From NCBI RefSeq assembly GCF_000802305.1, contig NZ_JTDK01000008.1, positions 123,174 through 187,173 of the forward strand: 64,000 bases of DNA, given 5' to 3'. Below the pieces are notes generated by a model. The model was given only the letters and a program-made list of their open reading frames with translations. It was not told where the DNA came from and made no database searches. A program made the translations under genes and the position numbers. Positions 16,774 through 25,717 of this stretch are shown piece after piece (within the stretch, counting starts at the first letter, position 1; every line of letters starts with the position of its first letter). Origin of the DNA: Microbacterium mangrovi. Lineage in GTDB: Bacteria > Actinomycetota > Actinomycetes > Actinomycetales > Microbacteriaceae.

Positions 16774-17089
16774 GCGAGGTCGACCGGATCCTCCAGAGCT
16801 CGGCCTCCGCCGATTGCTTTCGCGACGCGCCTCCCGCGAGTGGGCAGTGCGGCAGAGACTGCCTTCGATGTCGGCTCCGCGGGCGCGGGAGACGGAGGGT
16901 GCAATTCCCCCCGTCCCCTGACGGCAGCGCCATGATGCTGACTCACCGCAGCACCAAGAACGCATTATGCGCAGTTCATCGATCAGCGCTCAACACATTG
17001 CGCAACCCAGCAACGCGGAGCCAGAGACGACTCTTCCAGAATTCTTCCAACGCCCCGCGAAAAAGGGGCTCTGACCAGGATTTTTTCTG
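16774..17089. other. Gene-free spacer between MFS gene and tRNA-Ser
   Basis: I find no convincing gene in these 316 bp. Its base composition is less GC-rich than its surroundings toward the right end, and it contains a tRNA-Ser-like fragment at 16888-16923. A short CCCC-GCGAAAAA-GGGG stem is present at about 17053-17068. Confidence 0.6.
16888..16923 (-). repeat. Fragment similar to the 3' end of tRNA-Ser (possible attachment-site remnant)
   Basis: The first 12 bases (GGAGACGGAGGG) are identical to 17091-17102, the acceptor and T-arm end of tRNA-Ser, and several later positions (including GTCCCCT) also agree. The seven T-loop positions all differ. The fragment lies 203 bp from the tRNA, on its 3' side, where integrated elements leave such copies. 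Chance similarity cannot be excluded. Confidence 0.4.
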
Positions 17090-17178
17090 CGGAGACGGAG
17101 GGATTTGAACCCTCGGTCCCCTTGCGAGGACTCCACCTTAGCAGGGTGGTGCACTAGGCCTGACTATGCGACGTCTCC
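17090..17178 (-). tRNA. tRNA-Ser (anticodon GCU)
   Basis: The minus strand folds into a cloverleaf with acceptor stem GGAGACG/CGTCTCC, a long class II variable arm, T-loop TTCAAAT and anticodon loop CTGCTAA, giving anticodon GCU (codons AGC/AGU). The discriminator is G, as in serine tRNAs. CCA is not encoded. Confidence 0.95.
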
Positions 17179-17264
17179 TCGCGCCCGAAGGCGCGAATCA
17201 CCATACTACCTGGTCGAGAGGGATGCCCCGAACCACCGGCATCCCGCCCCGGAATCCCGCCGAA

Positions 17265-18503
17265 TCACCGGCCGTTCCCGTTCGAACAGGTGCTGTCGGC
17301 GGCGGTCGTTCCCGCGATGGAACCCGGAAGCTCGACGACCGAACCGGGGCTCGGAGTCGCCGACGCTCCACCCGACGGACTCGGCGACGCACTCGGCACC
17401 GGCGCCGGCACCACGCCGTATCCGGGACTGTCCGTCCGGGAGATCTTCACCTGCAGGTTCTGCGCGAGGGCGGCCATCAACACGTTCGCGGCATCCGTAT
17501 TCGGCAGCACGCGGTTGTGGTTCTGCGGGTCGTCCACCGTCGGATACTGCACCATCACGAACTGATCGAACGGCACCGACTTCGCCGCCAGCGCGATGCG
17601 CACGAGCGTCGCCGGATCGGTGAGCGAGGTGCTGGGCGTGACGTTCTGCAGGGCGACACCGGCCAGCCGTGCGAGCTCGACGGGGTTGCTGAGCACTCCC
17701 CCGTCGACCAGCTTGTGGACGAGCCGGGTCATGTACTGCTGCTGGTTCGAGATGCGCGCGAGGTCGCTGCCGGCGAGCAGGCCGTGCCGCGTGCGCAGGA
17801 ACTGCAGCGCCGTCAGTCCCTTGACCGTGTGCATCCCCGGCGACAGGTGCAGGTGCGTGTACGGGTCGTCGATCCCGTTCGCGACGCATACCGTCACCCC
17901 GCCGATTGCGTCGGTGATCGCGATGACGCCGCCGAAGGTGAGGGATGCCGCATAGGGGATGTCGATGCCGGTCAGAGTCGATATCGTCTTCGCCACGCAC
18001 GACAGCCCGCCGGAGGAGTAGGTGGCGTTCAGCATGGATGCCGCGGTGGCCGGCGCCGTGCTGCCGTCAGGCCGGCGACATGACGGCGTCGGGATGATCA
18101 GGTCCCGCGGAAAGGAGATGACCGTCACCCGCCGCGGGTTGTCCGAGATGTGCAGCAGCACGTTGACGTCGTTGTTCGCCGACGTGAAGCTGGCTCCCGG
18201 CCCGGTGCACCGGCCGCCGAGCTCCTTCGCATACGACGCCTCGCAGATGTCGGTGCCCACCAGCAGCACGTCGATGCTGCCCGGCAGCGCCGTGGAGACC
18301 GGCGTCGGCGACCCGCTCGCGCTCGGCATCGGCTGGGGCGCGAACGTCGGCTGCTCCAGCACGACCGCGCGCTGCTGGTACGACGCCGCGGCATCGTGCA
18401 CGACGAGCGCTCCGAGCCCCACGGCCGCCGCGAACACGACGACGACCGACACCAGCACGATCTTCAGCGCACTCTTCGTGCGGTGATGGCTCACCCAGAC
18501 CAT
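17265..18503 (-). CDS. LytR-CpsA-Psr (LCP) family cell-wall glycopolymer ligase
   Basis: The 412-residue protein has a single N-terminal membrane helix (about 13-36) and then an extracellular LCP domain (about 78-300). The domain has FPRDLIIPTP and the Arg-rich [17 protein letters not shown] typical of polyprenyl-phosphate binding. The C-terminus is low-complexity Pro/Ser/Gly. LCP enzymes attach glycopolymers to peptidoglycan from lipid-linked precursors. The ATG at 18503 lacks a strong ribosome-binding site; a GTG three codons later is possible. Confidence 0.9.
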   Translation of the reverse strand: MVWVSHHRTKSALKIVLVSVVVVFAAAVGLGALVVHDAAASYQQRAVVLEQPTFAPQPMPSASGSPTPVSTALPGSIDVLLVGTDICEASYAKELGGRCTGPGASFTSANNDVNVLLHISDNPRRVTVISFPRDLIIPTPSCRRPDGSTAPATAASMLNATYSSGGLSCVAKTISTLTGIDIPYAASLTFGGVIAITDAIGGVTVCVANGIDDPYTHLHLSPGMHTVKGLTALQFLRTRHGLLAGSDLARISNQQQYMTRLVHKLVDGGVLSNPVELARLAGVALQNVTPSTSLTDPATLVRIALAAKSVPFDQFVMVQYPTVDDPQNHNRVLPNTDAANVLMAALAQNLQVKISRTDSPGYGVVPAPVPSASPSPSGGASATPSPGSVVELPGSIAGTTAADSTCSNGNGR

Positions 18504-18565
18504 CCCATGGCCAAACGGTACAACCGGCCGTGCCGTTTCAGCGATCAGGATGCCGCGGCACGCCG

Positions 18566-18635
18566 CGTTTCGTCTCGGGCGCGCTCGCTACGTTTCGTCT
18601 CGGGCGCGCAAGCGCGTCCTCGCTCAACGACCGGT
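18566..18635. repeat. REP-like repeat with two copies of CGTTTCGTCTCGGGCGCGC
   Basis: The 19-mer occurs at 18566-18584 and 18591-18609, followed by CGCTCAACGACCGG. The same elements, in the same order, occur in dnaX (62431-62497 and 62601-62638) and partly at 58362-58421. It lies in the spacer between the LCP gene and a tRNA. Confidence 0.7.
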
Positions 18636-18645
18636 GGTGACATGG

Positions 18646-18730
18646 CGGAGGGTGTGGGATTCGAACCCACGGGACATTGCTGCCCACTGGTTTTCAAGAC
18701 CAGGTCCATCGGCCGCTCGGACAACCCTCC
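18646..18730 (-). tRNA. tRNA-Ser (anticodon UGA)
   Basis: The minus strand has acceptor stem GGAGGGT/ACCCTCC-type pairing, a class II variable arm, T-loop TTCGAAT and an anticodon loop CTTGAAA, giving UGA (codons UCA and wobble). The discriminator is G. CCA is not encoded. Confidence 0.95.
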
Positions 18731-18799
18731 CGATCGGATGCCGCAGCATCCGCCGATCGGTCGAGTCTATCCGACCCGCCGCGCACGACCGGCCCCGCG

Positions 18800-19642
18800 T
18801 TACAGCGCGCGCAGCACCTCGGCCACGCCGCCGACCTCGACCGAGAGCGTCACCGCGGATGCGGCATCCCGCACCTCCTGCGGACCCTGGGCCATGGCGA
18901 CCGCACGGCCACCGGCATCCCGCGCCCACGCGAACATGCCGAGGTCGTTGCGGCCATCGCCCATGACCAGCACGTCGGAACCCTCGACCGCCAGCTCGGC
19001 GCGGACGATCTCGAGCGCCGAGCTCTTGTCGACGCCGTGCGGGGCGATGTCGAGCCACGCCGTCCAGCCGATCGCGTAGCTGACCGAATGCAGGCCGATG
19101 CGCTCCGTCATCGCGAGGAAGTCGGCGTCGCTGCTTCCCGGATCCACCACGACGATGCGCGACACCGGCTCCGCCGCCAGCCGCTCGAACGCGACCTGCT
19201 CGCCGCCGTCGAGGTTCCAGCCGACGGCCTCGTCGGTGAACAGGCGGTGTCCGTCGGCGAGCTCCACCATGTAGTGGGCATCCGGCAGCTCGGCCTGGAG
19301 AAGCCCCAGAACCGTCGACGGGTCGAAGGTCTCCACCCGCCACCGCGAATACCCGAACTCATCGCCGCCGCGCCGCATGATCACGGCGCCGTTCGCGCAG
19401 ACCACGAACTCGGGCCGGATGCCGAGCAACTCGATCACGCGGTGGGTTCCGCCCCACGACCGGCCGGTCGCGAGCGTGACCTCGTGCCCCGCCTCGACGG
19501 CGGCGGCGACGGCATCCACCACGCCCGGGCTCGGGGTCTCGTCCTCGAGCAGCACGGTGCCGTCGACGTCGAGCGCGATCAGCCCCGCGAGCATCCGCCG
19601 GTCGACGGCATCCGTCCGCCCACCCGGCGCCGCGTCCGTCAC
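18800..19642 (-). CDS. HAD superfamily Cof-type phosphatase
   Basis: The 280-residue protein has HAD motif [10 protein letters not shown] (nucleophile Asp), motif II TGRS, a Cof-type cap, a conserved Lys near DKSSAL and motif [13 protein letters not shown]. Such enzymes dephosphorylate sugar phosphates or other small metabolites. It starts with a GTG overlapping the serS stop (GTGA), so it is translationally coupled to serS. The substrate is unknown. Confidence 0.9.
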   Translation of the reverse strand: MTDAAPGGRTDAVDRRMLAGLIALDVDGTVLLEDETPSPGVVDAVAAAVEAGHEVTLATGRSWGGTHRVIELLGIRPEFVVCANGAVIMRRGGDEFGYSRWRVETFDPSTVLGLLQAELPDAHYMVELADGHRLFTDEAVGWNLDGGEQVAFERLAAEPVSRIVVVDPGSSDADFLAMTERIGLHSVSYAIGWTAWLDIAPHGVDKSSALEIVRAELAVEGSDVLVMGDGRNDLGMFAWARDAGGRAVAMAQGPQEVRDAASAVTLSVEVGGVAEVLRAL

Positions 19643-20913
19643 GCGATCGGCTCCATGACCTCGAGTCCGCCGAGGTAGGGGCGAAGCACCTCCGGCACGA
19701 CGACCGACCCGTCGGCCTGCTGGTGCGTCTCGAGGATCGCGACGATCCAGCGGGTGGTCGCCAGCGTGCCATTCAGTGTCGCGACCGGCTCGGTCTTGGC
19801 CGCCGGGTCTCCGCCCGGGCGGTGCCGGATGTCGAGCCGGCGCGCCTGATAGCCGGTGCAGTTCGACGTCGACGTCAGCTCGCGGAAGGAGCCCTGCGTC
19901 GGCACCCACGCCTCGACGTCGTACTTGCGCGCCGCACTCGACCCGAGGTCGCCCGCGGCCACGTCGATCACACGGTAGGACAGCCCGAGGTCCTGCAGCA
20001 TCCCCTCCTGGAGGGCGACCAGGCGCAGGTGCTCCGCCTCGGCATCCTCCGGCGTCGTGTACACGAACATCTCGAGCTTGTTGAACTGGTGGACCCGGAT
20101 GATGCCGCGGGTGTCCTTGCCGTACGACCCGGCCTCGCTGCGGTAGCAGGTCGACCACCCGGCGTAGCGCTTGGCGCCCTTGGACAGGTCGAGGATCTCG
20201 CCCATGTGATAGCCGGCCAGCGGTACCTCGCTGGTGCCGACCAGGTACAGGTCCTCCTTCTCGAGCCGGTACACCTCGTCGGCGTGCTGCCCGAGGAACC
20301 CGGTGCCGCGCATCACCTCGGGACGCACCAGCGTCGGCGGGATCATCGGGATGAACCCGGCATCCACCGCCCGCTGCAGCCCGAGCGACATCATCGCGTA
20401 CTCGAGCCGCGCCCCGACGCCGGTGAGGAAGTAGAACCGGCTGCCCGACACCTTCGTGCCGCGCTCCATGTCGATCGCCCCGAGCATCTCCCCGAGTTCG
20501 AGGTGGTCGCGCGGCGTGAAGTCGAAGGATGCCGGCTCGCCGTGCGTGCGCAGCAGGACGAAGTCCTCTTCGCCGCCGGCCGGAACGTCGTCGAGCACGA
20601 TGTTCTCGATGACGCTCAGCGCCTGCTCGGCGGCGGCCTCGGCATCCGTCACGGCCTGCTGCGCCTGCTTCACCTGAGCGCTCAGCTCCTTGGCGGCGGC
20701 GACGAGCGCGGCCTTCTCCTCTTTCGGAGCGGCGGCGACGAGCTTGCCGTGTGCATTCTGCTGGGCGCGTAGCTGCTCGAACGACGTGATCGCCGCGCGG
20801 CGGGCGGAGTCGGCGGCGAGCGCCTCATCGACGGCGTCCGGCGACTCGCCGCGCTTGATCTGCGAGCGCTTGACGAGGTCGGGGTTCTCACGAAGAACGG
20901 CGAGGTCGATCAC
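19639..20913 (-). CDS. serS: Seryl-tRNA synthetase
   Basis: The 424-residue protein is a full-length class II SerRS. It has an N-terminal coiled coil (about residues 30-105) that contacts the long variable arm of tRNA-Ser, motif 2 around [16 protein letters not shown], and motif 3 around [15 protein letters not shown]. It charges serine onto tRNA-Ser. Two of its substrate tRNAs are encoded within 4 kb on the same strand, downstream. The ATG is at 20913 and the gene is divergent from the lipid-kinase-like gene. Confidence 0.98.
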   Translation of the reverse strand: MIDLAVLRENPDLVKRSQIKRGESPDAVDEALAADSARRAAITSFEQLRAQQNAHGKLVAAAPKEEKAALVAAAKELSAQVKQAQQAVTDAEAAAEQALSVIENIVLDDVPAGGEEDFVLLRTHGEPASFDFTPRDHLELGEMLGAIDMERGTKVSGSRFYFLTGVGARLEYAMMSLGLQRAVDAGFIPMIPPTLVRPEVMRGTGFLGQHADEVYRLEKEDLYLVGTSEVPLAGYHMGEILDLSKGAKRYAGWSTCYRSEAGSYGKDTRGIIRVHQFNKLEMFVYTTPEDAEAEHLRLVALQEGMLQDLGLSYRVIDVAAGDLGSSAARKYDVEAWVPTQGSFRELTSTSNCTGYQARRLDIRHRPGGDPAAKTEPVATLNGTLATTRWIVAILETHQQADGSVVVPEVLRPYLGGLEVMEPIA

Positions 20914-20957
20914 CGTCCCAGTCTTTCACAGGACTCCAGCCAGCTAGGGTGGCGATC

Positions 20958-21926
20958 ATGGGTGATGATCGGGTCAAGCGCGCGGCGCTGATCTACAACC
21001 CCATCAAGGTCAACGCGCCCTCCCTGCGGCAGAAGGTGCTGCACTATTCGGATGCCGCCGGGTGGGCGACGCCGCTGTTCCACGAGACGACGATCGACGA
21101 CCTCGGTCAGGCGGCCACCGCCACGGCCCTCGCCGAGGGGGCGGATGCCGTGCTCGTCGCCGGCGGCGACGGCACGGTGCGGGCGGTCGCCGCGACGGTG
21201 ATGGAGACCGGCATCCCGCTGACGATCGTGCCCTCGGGCACCGGCAACGTGCTCGCCCGCAACCTGAAGCTCCCGCTCACGGATCCCGACGCGGTGATCG
21301 CGTCCGCGTTCGGCGGTCCGCGGCGCGCGATCGACATCGGCACGGCGCACATCACCCGCGCCGACGGGTCCACCGAAGACGAGGCGTTCGTGGTGATGGC
21401 CGGGATCGGGCTGGATGCCGCGATGATCGCCAACACCCGCGCGCATCTGAAGCGCCGCATCGGCTGGGTCGCGTACGTCGACGGCGCCGCCCGGTCGCTG
21501 TCGACGGCACGCCCGTTCCGCGCCGTCTACCAGCTCGACACGCACCGGCTGCACACCGCGCGGGTGCACAGCATCCTCTACACCAACTGCGGAACCCTGC
21601 CCGCGGGCATCGAACTCGTGCCGGATGCCTCCCTCGACGACGGGGTGCTGGATGTCGCCCTCTTCCAGCCCACGGGCTGGTTCGGCTGGCTGGGCGTCTG
21701 GCGCAAGGTGTGGTGGGACAACACGGTGCTGCGCCGCACCCGCGCCGGCCGCCGCATCGTCGAACGCCGCACGAACGCCTCGGTGCACTACCTCCGCGGC
21801 ACGGAGATCGAAACCGCCCCCGTGCATCCCCAGCCCATCGAGCTCGACGGCGACGAGTTCGGCGAGGCCGCCCGGATGCTGTGCCGCATCGTCCCCGGCG
21901 GCCTGCTGGTCACCCTCCCCCGGTAG
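20958..21926 (+). CDS. Diacylglycerol/sphingosine-kinase-like protein
   Basis: The protein (322 residues from 20958) has the DAGK catalytic motif VLVAGGDGTVRAV and the conserved PSGTGNVLARNLKLPL. It also has the C-terminal domain of YegS/DgkB-like enzymes (GVLDVALFQP). It probably phosphorylates a lipid at the membrane with ATP. AGGGTGG at 20946-20952 supports the ATG at 20958; an in-frame GTG lies at 20949. Confidence 0.88.
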   Translation: MGDDRVKRAALIYNPIKVNAPSLRQKVLHYSDAAGWATPLFHETTIDDLGQAATATALAEGADAVLVAGGDGTVRAVAATVMETGIPLTIVPSGTGNVLARNLKLPLTDPDAVIASAFGGPRRAIDIGTAHITRADGSTEDEAFVVMAGIGLDAAMIANTRAHLKRRIGWVAYVDGAARSLSTARPFRAVYQLDTHRLHTARVHSILYTNCGTLPAGIELVPDASLDDGVLDVALFQPTGWFGWLGVWRKVWWDNTVLRRTRAGRRIVERRTNASVHYLRGTEIETAPVHPQPIELDGDEFGEAARMLCRIVPGGLLVTLPR

Positions 21927-21939
21927 GGCGCGGCGGGCG

Positions 21940-22017
21940 CCGGATTCAGTCACCTTCGCCCGACTCAGCAAGAACGGCGCTGAATTGTGCTGAAGCGGTG
22001 TGATCCGACTGAACCGG
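21940..22017. terminator. Long imperfect hairpin between convergent genes
   Basis: CCGGATTCAGTC (21940-21951) pairs with GACTGAACCGG (22007-22017) apart from one bulge, and an inner CAGCA/TGCTG pair extends the fold. It separates the lipid-kinase-like gene from the ABC ATPase and ends just before the latter's stop, so it can serve both strands. Confidence 0.55.
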
Positions 22018-22018
22018 G

Positions 22019-22699
22019 TCAGGCGGCGCGGAGGCGGCCGTCGTGCATCTCGAGCACTCGGTCGGCGCGGGCCACGACGACCGGGTCGTGGGTGGTCACC
22101 AGCACCGCGGTGCCGTGGGTGCGGGCGTAGGCGTGCAGGGCGTCGGTGATGGTGGCCGCCGTGGCGGAGTCCAGTGAACCGGTCGGCTCGTCGGCGAGCA
22201 GCACCCGGCTCGGCCGAACCAGCGCTCGGGCGATCGCGACGCGCTGCTGCTGCCCGCCGGACAGCTCCCCGGGTCGCTGGCGTCCGTGTCCGCCGAGACC
22301 GACGGCATCCAGCGCCTCGGCGACGAGCCGGTCGCGGCGCTTGGGCGACACGGCATCCAACCGCAGCGGCACCTCGACGTTCTCGGCGGCGGTCAGCGCA
22401 TCGAGCAGGCCGAACTCCTGCGGGATGCCGGCCAGCGCCGTGCGCCGCAGCTCCACGAGGCGGGACTCGGATGCCGCGCCGACATCCACCCCGGTCACCT
22501 CGACCGCGCCCGACGTCGGGCGCACCAGTCCCGAGATCAGCGACATCAGGGTGGTCTTGCCGGCACCCGACCGGCCGCGGATCACGAGGAACTCCCCCGC
22601 CGGCACGTCCAGGTCTATGCCGTCGCAGGCATGCACCGTCTCGGCACCGTTCCGGTAGGTGCGGGTCAACGCACCCGCGCGCACGACGGTGTCACGCAT
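22019..22699 (-). CDS. ABC transporter ATPase (MacB/LolD type)
   Basis: The 226-residue ATPase has Walker A GRSGAGKTT, Q-loop PQEFGLL, signature LSGGQQQRVAIARAL, Walker B VLLADEPTGSLD and H-loop TTHDP. Size and sequence are those of MacB/LolD-like ATPases that power FtsX-type permeases. It is the last gene of a four-gene minus-strand operon and overlaps the previous ATPase gene by 8 bp. The presence of two different ATPases suggests either a heterodimer or one ATPase per permease. Confidence 0.93.
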   Translation of the reverse strand: MRDTVVRAGALTRTYRNGAETVHACDGIDLDVPAGEFLVIRGRSGAGKTTLMSLISGLVRPTSGAVEVTGVDVGAASESRLVELRRTALAGIPQEFGLLDALTAAENVEVPLRLDAVSPKRRDRLVAEALDAVGLGGHGRQRPGELSGGQQQRVAIARALVRPSRVLLADEPTGSLDSATAATITDALHAYARTHGTAVLVTTHDPVVVARADRVLEMHDGRLRAA

Positions 22700-23588
22700 G
22701 ATCGTCCTCCTCACCCGCAGCCGGGCGCGGATGCTCCGGATACACCCCGACATGGTCTTCGAGCAGCTCCAGCCGGGCGCGGTCGCGGATCTGCAGCGCG
22801 GCGAGGTACTCCTTGGGCAGCTGCATCCGTCCCACCGAGTCGACCACGGTGAATTCGCGGTGCACGCCGGTGCCGGATCGGATGTCGTGGTCCTCGCGGA
22901 ACACCTCGCTGGAGATGCGGCCGTCGCGGATCTGGATGGTGCGGCCGACGTGCTCCGACACCGTGGCGTCGTGCGTGACGATCAGGGTGGTCGTGCCGAG
23001 CTCGGCGTTGATCTGGCGCATGGCCTCGAGCACGTCGGCGCTGGTGGCGTCGTCGAGCTCGCCTGTCGGTTCGTCGGCGAGCAGCACCGCGGGGTCGTTG
23101 ACGAGACCGACGGCGATCGCGGCGCGCTGCCGCTGGCCTCCCGACACCTCGTCCGGCATCCGGCCCAGCACGTCGCCGATCTGCAGCAGGTCGACGAGCT
23201 CCGCAGTCCGGCCCGGTCCCTTCTCGCCGCCGAGGGAACGCGCCAGGCGCAGGTTGTCGTCGATCGACAGGTACGGCACCAGGTTTCGTCCGGTCTGCTG
23301 CCACACGAATCCGACCACGCGCCGCCGATAGTGCAGGCGCTGCGCGCGGGTGAGCGCCTGCACCGGCATCCCGGCCACGACGGCCGTGCCCGCGGTCGGA
23401 CGATCGTGCGCGGACAGGATGCCCAGCAGCGTCGACTTGCCCGATCCGGACGCCCCGACGATCGCGACGAGCTCCCCGCCCGCGATGTCGAGGTCGAGCC
23501 CCTGCAGCGCCTGCACCTCGATGCCCTTGGCGGCATAGATCCGCACGAGGCCTCGGCAGGCGATGGCCGCATCGGTCGATGAGGTCAC
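22692..23588 (-). CDS. ABC transporter ATPase with AbrB-like C-terminal domain
   Basis: The 298-residue protein has an ABC ATPase domain (Walker A GASGSGKST at 45-53, signature VSGGQRQRAAIAVGL, Walker B VLLADEPTGELDD). After a short linker comes an extension of about 57 residues. Residues 243-283 (FTVVDSVGRMQLPKEY onward) look like an AbrB/SpoVT swapped-hairpin domain: a short strand, VDSxGRxxLPKE, then hydrophobic strands ending in GVYPE. Such domains bind DNA or dimerise. The start is a GTG overlapping the permease stop (GTGA). The function of the tail is unknown; it may only dimerise the ATPase. Confidence 0.88.
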   Translation of the reverse strand: MTSSTDAAIACRGLVRIYAAKGIEVQALQGLDLDIAGGELVAIVGASGSGKSTLLGILSAHDRPTAGTAVVAGMPVQALTRAQRLHYRRRVVGFVWQQTGRNLVPYLSIDDNLRLARSLGGEKGPGRTAELVDLLQIGDVLGRMPDEVSGGQRQRAAIAVGLVNDPAVLLADEPTGELDDATSADVLEAMRQINAELGTTTLIVTHDATVSEHVGRTIQIRDGRISSEVFREDHDIRSGTGVHREFTVVDSVGRMQLPKEYLAALQIRDRARLELLEDHVGVYPEHPRPAAGEEDDHA

Positions 23589-25717
23589 GATCCCCTCCTT
23601 GCGGTGGATGCCGTGGCCCGCGCGTCCGTCGCGAGGGCCACCGCTTCGATGATGACGATGAGAACGAGGATGCCGACCGCCACCGCGAGCACGGCGACCG
23701 GCGACACGACGATCGCGACCGCCTGGCCGGATGCCGCCGCCACCGCCCCGAGCACCGGGGTCGCGCTCCACGCGCCGACGAGCGCGCCGACGGCGATCGA
23801 GACGATCACGAGCGGGATCGTGCCCCACAGCGACACCCGGGAGCGCTGGCGTCCCGAGTATCCGATCCGCCGCAGGTCGGCCGCCCGCGCGCGACGCGGA
23901 CCTCGGGATGCCGCGACCGACACCGCGAACGCGGTCGCGGCGAACACGATGCACAGCGCCACGGCCGCCGCGACGACGGTGAGCGCGCCCGGCGCGAGCA
24001 GCAGCGGCCCGGGCGTGACGTTCTTCTGCTGGGCGCGCGCGGCCGACATCCCGAGAGCGAGGGCGAGCACGCCGGTCGCCGTCGCGGTGACGGAGGCCAC
24101 CACCAGCCAGCCGGCTCCGGCCGCATCCCGCAGACCGATGAACACCGCCGCTCCTCCACGTCGCACGACGCCGGTCACCCAGCCCAGCACGACCGGCAGC
24201 ACGCGCAGCATCAAGACGGATGCCGCCAGTCCCACCGCGATCCCGGCCAGGGCGGTCGCGGCATCCGACCCGCCCGTCACGGTCACGATCACCGCCGCGA
24301 CGGCCAACAGCACCAGCAGCGCCTCGCCCACCCACCGGCTCTGCCGCAGGATCGCGGCGAGCCGCGGCGGCAGCAGTTCGACGAGCACCGCGCCCGCAGC
24401 CAGCAGCACGGGGAGCACCGCCCACGACACGACGGCGACGATCTCGCGCATCCCCACGACCGGCACCCCGCTGATCGACGGCACGAGCAGGATGCCGGCG
24501 ACCGCTCCGACGAGGGCCGCCGGCACCGTCCACACGGCGACGTCCGCCGCGGACGATCCGGCCAGGCGCGCCGCCGACGCCCCGCGCGTGCGCAGCAGTT
24601 CTCGCACCGGGCGGCGCGCACGGAGGGTGAGCGTGATCGCGGCCAGCAGCACCAGCACCCCGAGCCCGAGGGCGGCGATCGTCGCGACGGTGAGCACCGT
24701 GCGGGTGGAGGCCACCGTGTTGTCGTACAGGTTGAGCATCTGCGGCAGGGCGGATCCGAGGCGGATGACCTTGTCGTCCTGCGTGCCGTCGTGCACGGGG
24801 ATCCCCTGCGCCAGCGTGGTGGTCAGGGCGTTCTGCAGCGCGTCGAGGTGCGCGAGGGTCGTCCGCGCGGGCGACACCGGGAACCACGAGAAGGTGCTGC
24901 CGCCGTTGATGAACGGCGCGACGTCCGGCCACGAGCCGGGATCGGTCCAGACGACGCCGGCGTGGAAGATCTCGCCGTCGGCATTGGTGAAGGTCACGAT
25001 GTTCGAGCGGGTGCGCGACATCGCCCAGAAGTCGCTCCCGGTGGCCTGGGGCGAGACCGTGCCGGAGAGCACGAGCACCACGGCGAACGGGTCGGTCGCG
25101 ATCTCCTGCGCCTGCCCGACCTTCCAGTGCAGCGCCTTCGCCGCCGCGTCCGCGATGACCACGGGGATGGTCAGCGTATCGGTGCCGTGGACCGGGTCGA
25201 TCCTGTGCGTCGGTGTGCCCGGCCACGACCCGGACACGAGACGGGCGTCCGTCTTCAACTCCGGGTACCCCTCGACCGCGAGCAGCTGCCGCCCCGCCGG
25301 GGCGTCCGGCACCGTCTTCTGCACGGGGAATCCCCCGAAGCCGTTCGCCAGCGTCCCGGCCGTCGGGGCCGCCCGTCCGAGATAGTGCCCGGGCCGGGTG
25401 ACCTCCCGCAGCGCCTCGGGCATCTGCGCCCGGGCCTGGAGCAGCGTCTTCGGCATCGCGTTCCACGTCGGCGCGATGGTGATCCCGTTCGAGCCCGGCC
25501 CCGGGGCCATGTCGAACGTCGTGGCATCCACCGCGCCCTGCAGCGAGCGAGCACCGGGCGACATCCCCGCCACGGTCTGCTTCAGGTAGGCATCCAGCAC
25601 CTGGTCGCCCTGCCGCGGCGCGACCACGGCCGTGAAGGCGAGCACGGCGACGAGGATGCCGAGCACGCTGAGCCGCCCCGCCTGCTCGGCGAGGGATCGC
25701 ATGCGGATGCCGCTCAT
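23585..25717 (-). CDS. Large FtsX/MacB-type ABC permease (first)
   Basis: The 710-residue membrane protein has an N-terminal helix (about 15-33), a large extracytoplasmic domain (about 35-365), then several transmembrane helices in two groups with FtsX-like character. It ends with a basic tail. It fits the export or lipoprotein-handling class of ABC permeases, not importers. It is coupled by overlapping stops and starts to the second permease upstream and the ATPase downstream. The cargo is unknown; no peptide or bacteriocin gene is visible next to it. Confidence 0.82.
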   Translation of the reverse strand: MSGIRMRSLAEQAGRLSVLGILVAVLAFTAVVAPRQGDQVLDAYLKQTVAGMSPGARSLQGAVDATTFDMAPGPGSNGITIAPTWNAMPKTLLQARAQMPEALREVTRPGHYLGRAAPTAGTLANGFGGFPVQKTVPDAPAGRQLLAVEGYPELKTDARLVSGSWPGTPTHRIDPVHGTDTLTIPVVIADAAAKALHWKVGQAQEIATDPFAVVLVLSGTVSPQATGSDFWAMSRTRSNIVTFTNADGEIFHAGVVWTDPGSWPDVAPFINGGSTFSWFPVSPARTTLAHLDALQNALTTTLAQGIPVHDGTQDDKVIRLGSALPQMLNLYDNTVASTRTVLTVATIAALGLGVLVLLAAITLTLRARRPVRELLRTRGASAARLAGSSAADVAVWTVPAALVGAVAGILLVPSISGVPVVGMREIVAVVSWAVLPVLLAAGAVLVELLPPRLAAILRQSRWVGEALLVLLAVAAVIVTVTGGSDAATALAGIAVGLAASVLMLRVLPVVLGWVTGVVRRGGAAVFIGLRDAAGAGWLVVASVTATATGVLALALGMSAARAQQKNVTPGPLLLAPGALTVVAAAVALCIVFAATAFAVSVAASRGPRRARAADLRRIGYSGRQRSRVSLWGTIPLVIVSIAVGALVGAWSATPVLGAVAAASGQAVAIVVSPVAVLAVAVGILVLIVIIEAVALATDARATASTARRGS

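Noticed and set aside
16774..17089. Small gene in the gap before tRNA-Ser
   Set aside because: Short open frames lack ribosome-binding sites and recognisable sequence; one runs into the tRNA.
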